64,000 nucleotides of DNA from FEN-1139 sp964396375. Its GTDB lineage: Bacteria; Myxococcota_A; Polyangia; Polyangiales; Polyangiaceae. The translations under genes were made by a program, and so were the position numbers. This document shows positions 34,956 to 45,224 of this stretch, piece after piece. The notes beneath the pieces were generated by a model. It saw only the letters and a list, made by a program, of their open reading frames with translations, ran no database searches and was not told the origin of the DNA. Location of the stretch: the NCBI GenBank assembly GCA_964396375.1, contig CAYNEY010000024.1:19824-83823 (forward strand), written 5' to 3'. The stretch's first letter is position 1. Each line of letters starts with the position of its first letter.

Positions 34956-35951
34956 CTAGCCCCGATTCGGGCGTTTCGCGAGGCTATCTTGTTTGGCGAG
35001 CGGGTGGGCTCGATCGTAGACCCGAGTCAACTGCTCGACGGTTACATGGGTGTAGCGCTGGGTGGTCGACAGGCAACGGTGCCCGAGGAGTTCCTGGATC
35101 ACTCGCAAATCCGCGCCCGCCTCCAACATGTGGGTCGCACAGGAGTGCCGGAGAGCATGGGGATGGAGATCCGACCTTCCCAACAGTTCAACGCCAAGGC
35201 GTGCGACCAGCCGTTGCACGAAGCGCACCGAGGCACGCTTGCCAGAACGCCCGATCAGCAGCGCTCTTGGATCCAGAAACCCAGTCTTGTCATGGGCCAG
35301 CTCCCCCCGTCGCACTAGGTATTGGGCGAGCGCCTGGCGTGCGGGCTCTCCAAGTGGAACCACCCGCTCGCGGCTACCTTTGCCCAACACCCTGAGTTCT
35401 CCGCTTCGCTCCCGCACGTTCTCGAGGTCGAGTGCCACCAACTCGCTGACACGAAGCCCCGACCCGTACAGAAGCTCGATCATCAAATGACTTCGGAGCT
35501 CCCTTATGCCACCGCGCGGCGCGCGCGAATCTGGTCCGTCGCAGAGTTGTTCGGCGCGCTCCGCCGACACGAAACGAGGAAGCCTCCGTCGCAGCTTCGG
35601 CGTCGTGAGCAGGGCCATCGGACTACTCAGAAGTCCACAACGCAGCTCTAGGAAGCCGAAGAAGCTGCGGAGACTCGCGGTCTTTCTCGCCACGGTGGTC
35701 GCGGTGCCATCTTTGCCTACCTCGGCCAACCACGCGCGCACCAGCGCCCTATCCACATCCCCAAGTGACGGACGAGCACCCAATCGTTCACCCAAGAACG
35801 CCTCGAACTGCCGCATGTCCCGGCTGTAACCCCGCACGCTGTGTACAGCGAGTCGACGTTCCCGGACGAGGTACTCGACCCAGTCTGCGATCAAGGGCGC
35901 AAGCTGTCGGTCCCTAGGAGAAGAGGGAGATGGAGACTCGGACCGGGGCAT
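34956..35951 (-). CDS. xerC: Tyrosine recombinase XerC/XerD-like
   Basis: 331 residues from ATG at 35951, which has a GGAGG at good distance. N-terminal SAM-like core-binding domain (WVEYLVRERRLAVHSVRGYS), C-terminal catalytic domain with Arg (GSGLRVSELV), Lys (LGKGSRERVVP), HALRHSCATH, LGHRCLSTTQRYTHV and Tyr. All catalytic residues are present. It should resolve chromosome dimers at dif. No phage or integron genes are nearby. It starts 2 bases after the upstream gene's stop, so it belongs to that operon. Confidence 0.93.
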   Translation of the reverse strand: MPRSESPSPSSPRDRQLAPLIADWVEYLVRERRLAVHSVRGYSRDMRQFEAFLGERLGARPSLGDVDRALVRAWLAEVGKDGTATTVARKTASLRSFFGFLELRCGLLSSPMALLTTPKLRRRLPRFVSAERAEQLCDGPDSRAPRGGIRELRSHLMIELLYGSGLRVSELVALDLENVRERSGELRVLGKGSRERVVPLGEPARQALAQYLVRRGELAHDKTGFLDPRALLIGRSGKRASVRFVQRLVARLGVELLGRSDLHPHALRHSCATHMLEAGADLRVIQELLGHRCLSTTQRYTHVTVEQLTRVYDRAHPLAKQDSLAKRPNRG

Positions 35952-35953
35952 GC

Positions 35954-36628
35954 TCAACCCCCTCCGAGCAGTAGACAAAGCCCGACCAAACCAATCAGAC
36001 CACAGCCTGCCGTGACCAGATAGCGTGGCGCCATCAAGACGGATCGAGCCGCAAACCACCCGGGCGCCCCCAAGACGACACTCCCAAAGAGCATGAAGGT
36101 GCATGCCACCACCAGAGCACGTCGCAGTGGATGCGGCAGGAGGCGATGCTCCAAACTCTGCTCGAGATAGGCCCGCCATGCTCGGCTCGCTCTGTCTTCA
36201 CCCTCCGCAACCGATTCCCCAGACTCCGTTGCGCCCGTTGCCAGCATCAAGCGCACCAAGTGTCGGTTGGCCTCACGATATGCCGGCGAATCCTCGACCG
36301 AAAACCACCGGGTCTCGTGCTCGGCGGAGCGCACAGCTGACCAGGCGAGGATCGCCACGTTGGGTCGGTTCGTCGCCTCCGCGCCAAGGGCGATCGCGCG
36401 CAGCCGTCCCTGCGCCAGCTCAAGGTGTGGCAGCCAAGGCACGTAAGAGCGCCGTGCTTGGTGGGCATAGGTGATAGCCTCGATCATCTCTCCACGATCG
36501 AAAGCACGGTCACTCTCGACCATAGCCGCCCGGCCGGAGCGCTCGATCTCGATGGCAGCACCGATGAACCCAACAGCAACCACACCAAAACCAGCCAGCA
36601 GCCGACTCAATGCCACCTTGGTCCCCAT
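35954..36628 (-). CDS. Hypothetical membrane protein with TPR-like middle
   Basis: 224 residues from ATG at 36628. An N-terminal transmembrane helix (SRLLAGFGVVAVGFIGAAI), a helical soluble middle (DRGEMIEAITYAHQARRSYVPWLP) and two C-terminal helices. No family recognised. Its start overlaps the stop of the ABC-2 permease (TGATG) and it is followed directly by xerC. The position suggests an accessory of the transporter, but this is only inference. Confidence 0.7.
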   Translation of the reverse strand: MGTKVALSRLLAGFGVVAVGFIGAAIEIERSGRAAMVESDRAFDRGEMIEAITYAHQARRSYVPWLPHLELAQGRLRAIALGAEATNRPNVAILAWSAVRSAEHETRWFSVEDSPAYREANRHLVRLMLATGATESGESVAEGEDRASRAWRAYLEQSLEHRLLPHPLRRALVVACTFMLFGSVVLGAPGWFAARSVLMAPRYLVTAGCGLIGLVGLCLLLGGG

Positions 36629-37578
36629 CACACGAAGTCTCGACGACGGAAAATGAGGTTCGACATGACCAACAAAACCGTCACCCAAGCCAGCGCTTGA
36701 AGGCCGGCCTGGGCGAGATAGCTAGATATCGACTCCACCTTCGATTCCCCGGTCAGAAGGGTGCGTGGTGGCACGTAAACCATCAGATTGGGGACCACCA
36801 CCGACAGAAAACGACCGAGGCCGCTCACTACCGGGCCGAAAACACGCTCCGGAAGCTCCGCCAACGTGTCCGCGGAGCGTCCCACCACCACCACACCCAA
36901 GGTCAGGATCGCCGACAAGAAAGGCGATGAAAACGCGGAGAACACGCTCGCGATAGCGATCACGATAGCCACCTCAGACAGCGTGAGCAACGACGAGAAC
37001 AGCAGAACCTTGCGGTCGTCGTGCGCCGCGCCCGCCACCAGATGACCGCCCACGAAGACCATCAATGAAAGCAACATCGGCATGACGGTCCGCGCTCGTG
37101 GCACCTTCCAAGCCAAAAGGCCGCTCAACACGATCGTGCCGAGCATGCCACCGACCAGTAGTCCGATGCGCGGAACGCGAAGTCCCCCGAGAGCGAAGAA
37201 CAGTACCCCGGTGTTTGCTAGAACGAAGACCGCAAGTGTGAGCCAGGAGCCAACGAACTTGCCAACCAGGTAGCTAGCCCGTGTCATGGGTCGTGCCAAG
37301 ATCGGAAAGACCGTCTTGTGCTCGAGTTCCCGGTGCAGGGAGGTAGCTCCCAGCACCACCGCAACCACCACCGCGTAGAGCGACACCGACGCAGCACCGA
37401 TGTCACTCACCACCCTGAGCGTATCTCGAAATGCGTAAGCTCCAACCACCAGGGCATAGCCCGCCGTCGCCATCGCCACCGCAAACAAACCGTGCAGGAG
37501 ACGCGCCCGCACGTTCTCTCGGTACGTGTTGAATGCGATCGCAAACACCTGGTCGAGCATGCTAGATATCTTGGTCAT
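36628..37578 (-). CDS. ABC-2 type transporter permease
   Basis: 316 residues from ATG at 37578 (ATG at 37560 is also possible). Six or more hydrophobic helices. The cytoplasmic segment ELEHKTVFPILARPMTRASYLVGKF after helix 2 is the mark of the ABC-2 permease family (NosY/NatB style). No ATPase gene is adjacent. The only ABC-2 ATPase in the window is 31 kb away at 5461. It heads a three-gene minus-strand operon with the membrane protein and xerC. Confidence 0.85.
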   Translation of the reverse strand: MTKISSMLDQVFAIAFNTYRENVRARLLHGLFAVAMATAGYALVVGAYAFRDTLRVVSDIGAASVSLYAVVVAVVLGATSLHRELEHKTVFPILARPMTRASYLVGKFVGSWLTLAVFVLANTGVLFFALGGLRVPRIGLLVGGMLGTIVLSGLLAWKVPRARTVMPMLLSLMVFVGGHLVAGAAHDDRKVLLFSSLLTLSEVAIVIAIASVFSAFSSPFLSAILTLGVVVVGRSADTLAELPERVFGPVVSGLGRFLSVVVPNLMVYVPPRTLLTGESKVESISSYLAQAGLQALAWVTVLLVMSNLIFRRRDFV

Positions 37579-37765
37579 ATCCCTTGTCGCGCAGCCTCGC
37601 AAGCACCTCACCCCGACACCGGTTGAAGCGCCGTCCGCCCAGGCCCGCGCCAGACGCGAGGGACCAACACGCTCATTCCACGGGCCGAGCCCCCTCGGGC
37701 CAGGCGGTTCACGAGGACACCAGACGCCGTGCTAGGCTAACGTCGATGGCTGCCAGTTCTCCACC

Positions 37766-39466
37766 ATGACCGCGATCCAGGGGCACTTGACTGGTTTGCC
37801 GCCGCACGCACTCCGCGTGCTGGAGCGGATCACCCGGCGGCGTGTTCCGACCGACATCATCGTCACCCCAGAGCTGGCGCGGAGCCTAGCGGAGGCTTCT
37901 CGAGAGACCAAGCGGCAGGTGGGCGTACTGATCCACCGTTCGGGAACGGTCGACACAGTGATCGTGGGCACCCCTAGCGGAATCCTTCTACCCGATATCG
38001 GCCGACTACGCGCCGCTGAGGGTCGGTTTCGAGGCGTGCGTCTGGTGCACACCCATCTCTTCAACGAACCTCTGAGCCGTGACGACCTTACGGATCTCAC
38101 CCGGCTTCGTCTCGATCTGGTAGCAGCTGTGCAGCTCAACGAAGCGGGCGAGCCTCGCGCCCTCAGCTGGGCCTACAACGTCCCCACACACCTCGATTCT
38201 GAGCCCAAGTACCACCTCGAGGGACCCATCCCCTGGGGCAGTCCGCAGCCGGACTTCGGCCGATTGATCTCTGCTCTGGAGGCTGAGTTTGCGCGCCACC
38301 GGACGGCACGTGCGGTCACCGGCAAGGATGGTCGCGCAATTCTGGTGCATGCCTCCGAGAAACAAAAGGCGCGCTCGGAAAACGCTCCGGCACGGCTCAC
38401 CGAACTCGAGAGTTTGGCACGAACAGCGGGCGTAAACGTGGTTGATCGTGTGATTCAAATCCGCGATCGACTCGATCCGCGCTTTGTCGTGGGGAAGGGC
38501 AAGCTCGAGGAGATCATCTTGCGTGCGATCGAACTGGACGCCACGGTCATCATCTTTGACTGCAATTTGACCCCCAGTCAGGCCAACGAAATCAACCAAA
38601 GGACGGACCTCAAGATTATCGATCGCACCCAGCTCATCCTCGACATTTTTGCTCAACGCGCAGAGTCTCGTGACGGCAAGCTCAAAGTGGAACTTGCTCA
38701 GCTCAAATATGCCCTCCCTCGACTTGACCTCAGGGATGACGCGCTCAGTCGCTTGACCGGAGGCATCGGCGGCCGGGGACCGGGCGAGACTAAGCTCGAA
38801 ATTGGGCGGCGACGCGCCCGCGAGCGGGTCTCGCGACTCGAGAAGGAACTTGAGATTCTGGAGCGCCGACGAGACGAGTCGCGCGCGAACCAGCACAAGG
38901 ATGGTATGCCGCGGCTATCGCTGGTCGGCTACACCAACGCCGGGAAGAGCACGTTGCTCAACACCCTGACCCATGCCAACGTCCTCTGCGAAAATCGGCT
39001 ATTTGCGACGCTCGACACTCGTTCCCGAAGACTCTTCTTGGGTGAGGGGCTTACGGCCATCCTCACTGACACGGTGGGCTTCATCCGCGACATGCCAGTC
39101 GACTTGTTCGCGGCGTTTCGGGCCACCTTCGAGGAGGCACGGCACGCTGACCTGCTCTGGGAAGTGATCGACATCTCCGATGAGGAACACCTCGAGCACA
39201 TGAAGACCACCGCCGAACTATTGGCGCGCCTCGGTCTCGGCGAGGTTCCACGGATCCAGATTTTGAACAAGATCGATCGCGTGGACCCTGAACGGATCCA
39301 GGGGAAGCAAACGGGCGTGGAAACCGTCGTCGTCTCGGCACTCGAACGCCACAGCCTTCAGGCACTCCTCTCCTTGACCCGCCAGCTCCTGCTCACTTCT
39401 GGAGCGAAGCGCAAGAACCCAGCGCCCGCCCTCGAGACACCCACCGAACTCACCGACCGCCACTGA
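37766..39466 (+). CDS. hflX: GTPase HflX with long N-terminal extension
   Basis: 566 residues, against about 430 in E. coli. Ribosome-splitting GTPase. The core starts near residue 215 (LARTAGVNVVDRVIQIRDRLDP, VVGKGKLEEI), then a GGIGGRGPGETKLE loop, and a G domain with GYTNAGKST, DTVGFIRDMP and NKID. The first 180 residues are extra. They contain VRLVHTHLFNEPLSRDDLTDL, with spaced His95, His97, Ser104 and Asp107 that recall a JAB/JAMM metalloprotease motif. This type of extension is also common in Geobacter-like HflX. The gene stands alone on the plus strand, 7 bases from the convergent fabH stop. Confidence 0.93.
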   Translation: MTAIQGHLTGLPPHALRVLERITRRRVPTDIIVTPELARSLAEASRETKRQVGVLIHRSGTVDTVIVGTPSGILLPDIGRLRAAEGRFRGVRLVHTHLFNEPLSRDDLTDLTRLRLDLVAAVQLNEAGEPRALSWAYNVPTHLDSEPKYHLEGPIPWGSPQPDFGRLISALEAEFARHRTARAVTGKDGRAILVHASEKQKARSENAPARLTELESLARTAGVNVVDRVIQIRDRLDPRFVVGKGKLEEIILRAIELDATVIIFDCNLTPSQANEINQRTDLKIIDRTQLILDIFAQRAESRDGKLKVELAQLKYALPRLDLRDDALSRLTGGIGGRGPGETKLEIGRRRARERVSRLEKELEILERRRDESRANQHKDGMPRLSLVGYTNAGKSTLLNTLTHANVLCENRLFATLDTRSRRLFLGEGLTAILTDTVGFIRDMPVDLFAAFRATFEEARHADLLWEVIDISDEEHLEHMKTTAELLARLGLGEVPRIQILNKIDRVDPERIQGKQTGVETVVVSALERHSLQALLSLTRQLLLTSGAKRKNPAPALETPTELTDRH

Positions 39467-39472
39467 TCTACG

Positions 39473-40525
39473 TCAGGTGCGAAGCAAGAGTGAGCCCCAG
39501 TGGAGTCCCGCACCCAGAGCGAACAGACAAAGCACCTGCCCTGGGCCGAGTCTTCCATCGCGCGCCATTTCATCGAGCAGAATCGGGATGGTGGCCGCCG
39601 AGGTGTTTCCGTAACGATCAATGTTGCTCGGCACACGCTCGGAAGGCAGCTTCATCCGATCACGAATCGCCTCGTTGATGCGCGCGTTGGCCTGATGGGC
39701 GATGAACCAGTCGACATCTGAGAGGTCCACAGCAGCGGTGTCGCACACTTGCTTGATCGAGGCGGGAAGCTTGGTCACGGCGTGCTTGAACACGTCGCGC
39801 CCCTCCATGAAGGGCAAGTACTTCTCGTTCTCCAAGAGTTCCTTGCTCACGAACGGATGTGAGGCAAACCCCATCGGCAACAGAAGTTGGTCGACATATT
39901 GACCATCAGTATGAAGGTCGATTCCGAGCACGCCAACCTTTGGGTCGGTCGAGCGCTCCACCAAGAGCGCTCCCCCACCGTCCCCGAAGATCACGGCAAA
40001 TCCCCGGTGTCTAGTGGCACGCTCCCAGTCGGCGGGCTCTGGTCGTCCCTCGCGCCGTCCATCGAGAATATCCCAGTCGACCCAAGGCATGAAACCAGCG
40101 TGGGTCTCCCCCGCAGCAATGAGCACGCACCGAGCCTGGCCACTCTCCAGGAGCAAGTCTGCGATCTGCAGACTAAACAACTGCGCCGCGCACTGTTGAC
40201 GCAGGTCCAGTGCTGGAACCCCACGGCATCCAAGTTTCTGCCCGAGCAGCGCACCCGAGCCCGGAAAAACGTGATCCGGGGTCATGGTATTGAAGATGAT
40301 GTAATCCACGTCTTTCGGGGTCCGACCTGCGGACAGCAGCGCCTGTTCCGCTGCTACAACGGCGAGATCGGCGGCACCCACTCCAGACGGAGCGTAGTGC
40401 CTAGTTGCGATCCCGGTGCGCTGGGTGACCCAGTCATCGGTCGTATCCATGACTCGGGCAAGATCGTGGTTCGTGTATGGTCGCCCTGGGAGGTAGCGCC
40501 CGGTACCGATGATTCGTAGACCCAT
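39473..40525 (-). CDS. fabH: 3-oxoacyl-ACP synthase III (KASIII)
   Basis: 350 residues. It condenses acyl-CoA with malonyl-ACP in fatty-acid initiation. Catalytic triad Cys in QQCAAQLF, His in FIAHQANARIN, Asn in DRYGNTSAATIP. The start MGLRIIGTGRYLPGRPYTNHD is the usual one, and the C-terminus GLHWGSLLLR is typical. No other fab genes are near, so it may be one of several paralogues. Confidence 0.95.
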   Translation of the reverse strand: MGLRIIGTGRYLPGRPYTNHDLARVMDTTDDWVTQRTGIATRHYAPSGVGAADLAVVAAEQALLSAGRTPKDVDYIIFNTMTPDHVFPGSGALLGQKLGCRGVPALDLRQQCAAQLFSLQIADLLLESGQARCVLIAAGETHAGFMPWVDWDILDGRREGRPEPADWERATRHRGFAVIFGDGGGALLVERSTDPKVGVLGIDLHTDGQYVDQLLLPMGFASHPFVSKELLENEKYLPFMEGRDVFKHAVTKLPASIKQVCDTAAVDLSDVDWFIAHQANARINEAIRDRMKLPSERVPSNIDRYGNTSAATIPILLDEMARDGRLGPGQVLCLFALGAGLHWGSLLLRT

Positions 40526-40683
40526 GATGCGTGTGGCTAGGGGGAGACGACACGGCCGCAGCCGTTCCAGCCTTGGGCCGTCACATAGTCGACCTCGTCG
40601 CCCGCGTCACGAAAACAATCACAAAGGTCGTCTGGTCAGTGAGCCGAATACCCGACCAGCCGGTTCCATATCGCACGATTGAG

Positions 40684-42504
<1,821 letters not shown>

Positions 42505-42569
42505 GAGCGGGCGTGCCCTAGCACGAAGGGTCGCCCCGTCACATTCGCCACGCCAATTTCGGCCTCAGC

Positions 42570-43130
42570 TTAGCCAAGGGTCGAGGCATTTGGCACCAGG
42601 AGAGCGTAGAGAACGGCCAGCCGTGCTCCCGGATTGAGGCAAAATCCCTCCGTCCCCTCCTGCAGAACCGCGAGATCACCAGAACGCAGCCGGTGCACCA
42701 CACCATCGATCTCCAGTTCCACACGACCTGCTTCACAGGCCATCACCAACTTATTGGCCGGAAGCCGCACTGCGAAGGGGAGGCGACCTCGTGCAGGAAG
42801 CTCGGTTCGCTCGAACGAAAGTCCGGTACGTTCGAGCCAGAGTGCCCGACACGCAGCCTGGCCCCGACGCTGGACAGTCAGGCTGGCCATCGATTGGACA
42901 CAGACCTGCGGGGTGTGGCTCTCCACGAGCTGTTCGAGGGTTGCCCCGAGGGCTGTGGCCACACGAATCAGCACAGTCAAGGTGGGGTTTCCCTCACCTG
43001 ACTCCAGGTGTGCAAGGGTAGCACGGGGGACGCCCGACAGCTCGGAGAGCTGCTGCTGAGTGCAACTGCGTTCGTCCCGGAGCCTACGGAGATTCGTGGC
43101 TAGCTGTTGTGCGACGAGTTCACCGACCAT
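42570..43130 (-). CDS. XRE-family regulator with cupin domain
   Basis: 186 residues from ATG at 43130, behind CGGAG at good spacing. HTH_XRE at residues 10-65 (CTQQQLSELSGVPRATLAHLESGEGNPTL), cupin at about 100-180 (FAVRLPANKLVMACEAGRVELEIDGVVH, LRSGDLAVLQEG). Family members repress amino-acid, polyamine or fatty-acid genes and sense small ligands. The nearest target would be typA downstream or the lipoprotein gene 119 bases away on the other strand. The ligand is unknown. Confidence 0.88.
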   Translation of the reverse strand: MVGELVAQQLATNLRRLRDERSCTQQQLSELSGVPRATLAHLESGEGNPTLTVLIRVATALGATLEQLVESHTPQVCVQSMASLTVQRRGQAACRALWLERTGLSFERTELPARGRLPFAVRLPANKLVMACEAGRVELEIDGVVHRLRSGDLAVLQEGTEGFCLNPGARLAVLYALLVPNASTLG

Positions 43131-43249
43131 GCGCGGCTCCGAGCATATCACTGTCGCCCGGCCGCCCCAAATCTCTCATCACCCAGGCGCTCGTGACACG
43201 CCATGCACTTCCCACGCAACCGCTCGCCGCACCCGGCCGACACCCTAGC

Positions 43250-43591
43250 ATGCTCTCCCTAACCCGCCTTGTCACAGTCTGGGTCGCCGTCCAGCTTCTG
43301 GAGGGCTGCGCGGCCGACCGCGATCTTGGCCGCGGGCGCTTCCCCGCACAACTCGAGCGACTCGACATGACCACCGAGCAGTTCACGGATGGCACGCCTG
43401 AGGAGCGCGCGCGGTACGCGCTCCTCCGCGGACTGACACTGCTCTCTCTGGGTGACGGTGTTCGAGCGCGCCCGTGGCTCAGCTACAGTCTCGAACTCGT
43501 CACGGCTGACCAAACACGGTTGACGAGCGAAGAGCGCGGCTCCTTGCTTGCCGCTTGGCGGAGCCTCGGCTTGCTCGCTGGTGAACGCTGA
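43250..43591 (+). CDS. Small lipoprotein
   Basis: 113 residues from ATG at 43250. Signal sequence with lipobox-like LLEGC (Cys18), then a helical domain rich in Leu/Arg (ERARYALLRGLTLLSLGDGVRARPWLSYSL) that looks like one or two TPR-type helix pairs. No family recognised. Divergent from the XRE-cupin regulator with a 119-base gap, and convergent with the next gene (stops 7 bases apart). Confidence 0.65.
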   Translation: MLSLTRLVTVWVAVQLLEGCAADRDLGRGRFPAQLERLDMTTEQFTDGTPEERARYALLRGLTLLSLGDGVRARPWLSYSLELVTADQTRLTSEERGSLLAAWRSLGLLAGER

Positions 43592-43598
43592 GCCGCAT

Positions 43599-44093
43599 TC
43601 ACCGAACCCCCTCGATCCGGTCCAGCGACACCACCTCGTCCCAAGCGCTTTCGTAGCCGTCGTAGTGGACCAGAAACCGGTCCGGAGAGACCACCTGAGC
43701 TATGCTCGCCTGATAGACGGAATCGCGCCAGCGCACGCGCACGCGGTCCCCGACCTTGTACGAAGAATTCCGCCCCTGAGCGCTGCTTCGAGCCGCTGGA
43801 CCGTTCGGGGCACACGCCACCCGCTCGGGCGAACGGACCGCCTCACTGTCCTCCACCCTTCCCTCGACATTTTCGACAGGAACGTCACGCTGCCAGGTTC
43901 CATCACAACCCTCGAATTGGACCCGGTACCGCGCCTCCCCCATGCGAGCTACCACAAAAGCACGATAGCGCCCCGAGTCCCAACGCACCCACACGTGCTC
44001 ACCAATCCGGTGCGGCTTATCGCAGCCACCGAGCACACCTGCCAACACCAGGCTCAGCGCCAGGCAGCCGCACACACCGCTAGACCCCACCAT
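43599..44093 (-). CDS. Lipoprotein with two Tudor/chromo-like barrel modules
   Basis: 164 residues from ATG at 44093. Lipobox LGGC (about Cys24). Two repeats of a small SH3/Tudor-knot-like motif: IGEHVWVRWDSGRYRAFVV with RYRVQFEGCDGTW, and VGDRVRVRWRDSVYQASI with FLVHYDGYESAWDEVV. Such agenet/Tudor-knot/chromo-barrel modules are mostly known from chromatin proteins, and here they are on a membrane-anchored lipoprotein. The first 14 bases overlap the patatin gene, so it is coupled to it. Function unknown. Confidence 0.7.
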   Translation of the reverse strand: MVGSSGVCGCLALSLVLAGVLGGCDKPHRIGEHVWVRWDSGRYRAFVVARMGEARYRVQFEGCDGTWQRDVPVENVEGRVEDSEAVRSPERVACAPNGPAARSSAQGRNSSYKVGDRVRVRWRDSVYQASIAQVVSPDRFLVHYDGYESAWDEVVSLDRIEGVR

Positions 44094-45177
44094 TGACTCC
44101 AGGGTAGATCGAGCCCTCACCGCGCGGGCGCCACCCAGTTTTGGACGCGACAGGTGAGCCGGCAGCAAACCACCTGTTCATCCTCGCCCGCGTGCTTCGG
44201 TAGGCATATTCGAGGATGGCGCGGCGCGCCGAAAAACTGGCGGGGTTGTGCATGAACAGAATACCATCGGTGGGTTCCGGTTCGATCAGCACTACGTCGA
44301 CTCGTCCCTCCGCACTCAGGCGCGCAGAGGCCTCCTTCATCAGCTTGTGCACACTGATACGCAGTGCCTGGCTTAGAACCCAGAGCATCCCCTTGTCCCG
44401 GAGGCTGGAGCGCGGTCCATGGCCAGTCGGGATTTCCTCGCCGATCACGGGCACCATGGGATTGATCACCACCACGATCTCCGCGCCTTGGCCGATGGCT
44501 ACGTCCAAGTGGGCAACCTGAGCCGAACCGGCATCGATGTAGTGACGCGACCCAATGCGCACCGGCGAAAAGAGCGGCGGTAAGGCCATTGATGCTATGC
44601 ACGCGCGCGTCACTGGCACGTGATCCTGACCCGGCGACCCGAACAGAGTCTGCTGGCCGCTGTCCAGGTCGTGAGCCACGATCCTCAGCCGCTTCGGCAT
44701 CGCTCCAAAGGTGTTCGGCACCTCACGACGCACGAAGAACTCCTCCAAGAACCGTTCGTACGCATCCAACGAGAAGAAGCCGGCAGGAAGTGAGTCGTTG
44801 AACCGGTCAAGTTCCTCCCAGAGCGCGGCTGGGCTGGTCGGTGCCCGGTCCAGCAGACTCCCGACACCGTGACGCAGGGCACCCACCGCCGAGACCAGCG
44901 TGCGCCGCCATTCGCTCAAGTCTGTGCGCAAGAGGTGCCTGCGCTCGAGGGGAAAATAGTCATCCGCGGGATCGAGGATGGCCCGATAGATCCGCTGAAT
45001 CGGCCGTCCACCGGCCAGCGCTGCTGCCACGCTGGCCCCGCTCGATGCTGCAACGTAGACATCGAAACCATGAGCTTCGAGCCCCTCCACCCCATCTTCG
45101 AGCGCGGCCAGAACTCCAATCTGATACATGGCCCCCACCACGCCTCCACCACCCAAGCACAGCGCTATCCTCGGCAT
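44080..45177 (-). CDS. Patatin-like phospholipase
   Basis: 365 residues. Oxyanion loop GGGGVVGAM at the start, nucleophile Ser45 in AASSG (the first Gly of GxSxG is Ala), and the catalytic Asp in YIDAGSAQ. No signal peptide, so cytosolic or peripheral. It should hydrolyse acyl lipids. It follows nadB by 47 bases and overlaps the Tudor-like lipoprotein, so the three genes form a probable operon. Confidence 0.88.
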   Translation of the reverse strand: MPRIALCLGGGGVVGAMYQIGVLAALEDGVEGLEAHGFDVYVAASSGASVAAALAGGRPIQRIYRAILDPADDYFPLERRHLLRTDLSEWRRTLVSAVGALRHGVGSLLDRAPTSPAALWEELDRFNDSLPAGFFSLDAYERFLEEFFVRREVPNTFGAMPKRLRIVAHDLDSGQQTLFGSPGQDHVPVTRACIASMALPPLFSPVRIGSRHYIDAGSAQVAHLDVAIGQGAEIVVVINPMVPVIGEEIPTGHGPRSSLRDKGMLWVLSQALRISVHKLMKEASARLSAEGRVDVVLIEPEPTDGILFMHNPASFSARRAILEYAYRSTRARMNRWFAAGSPVASKTGWRPRGEGSIYPGVNGGV

Positions 45178-45224
45178 ACTTCACACTCCTTCGCTCTTCG
45201 GTCCCCCAGAGCCATCCGGTCCCA

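Noticed and set aside
34956..35951. Tyrosine recombinase as sign of an integron, phage or ICE
   Set aside because: XerC-type sequence in an ordinary operon, with no att sites, cassettes or phage genes.
18883..40525. Biosynthetic gene cluster (methyltransferase, flippase, fabH)
   Set aside because: The genes are scattered among housekeeping genes, with no synthase or tailoring set.
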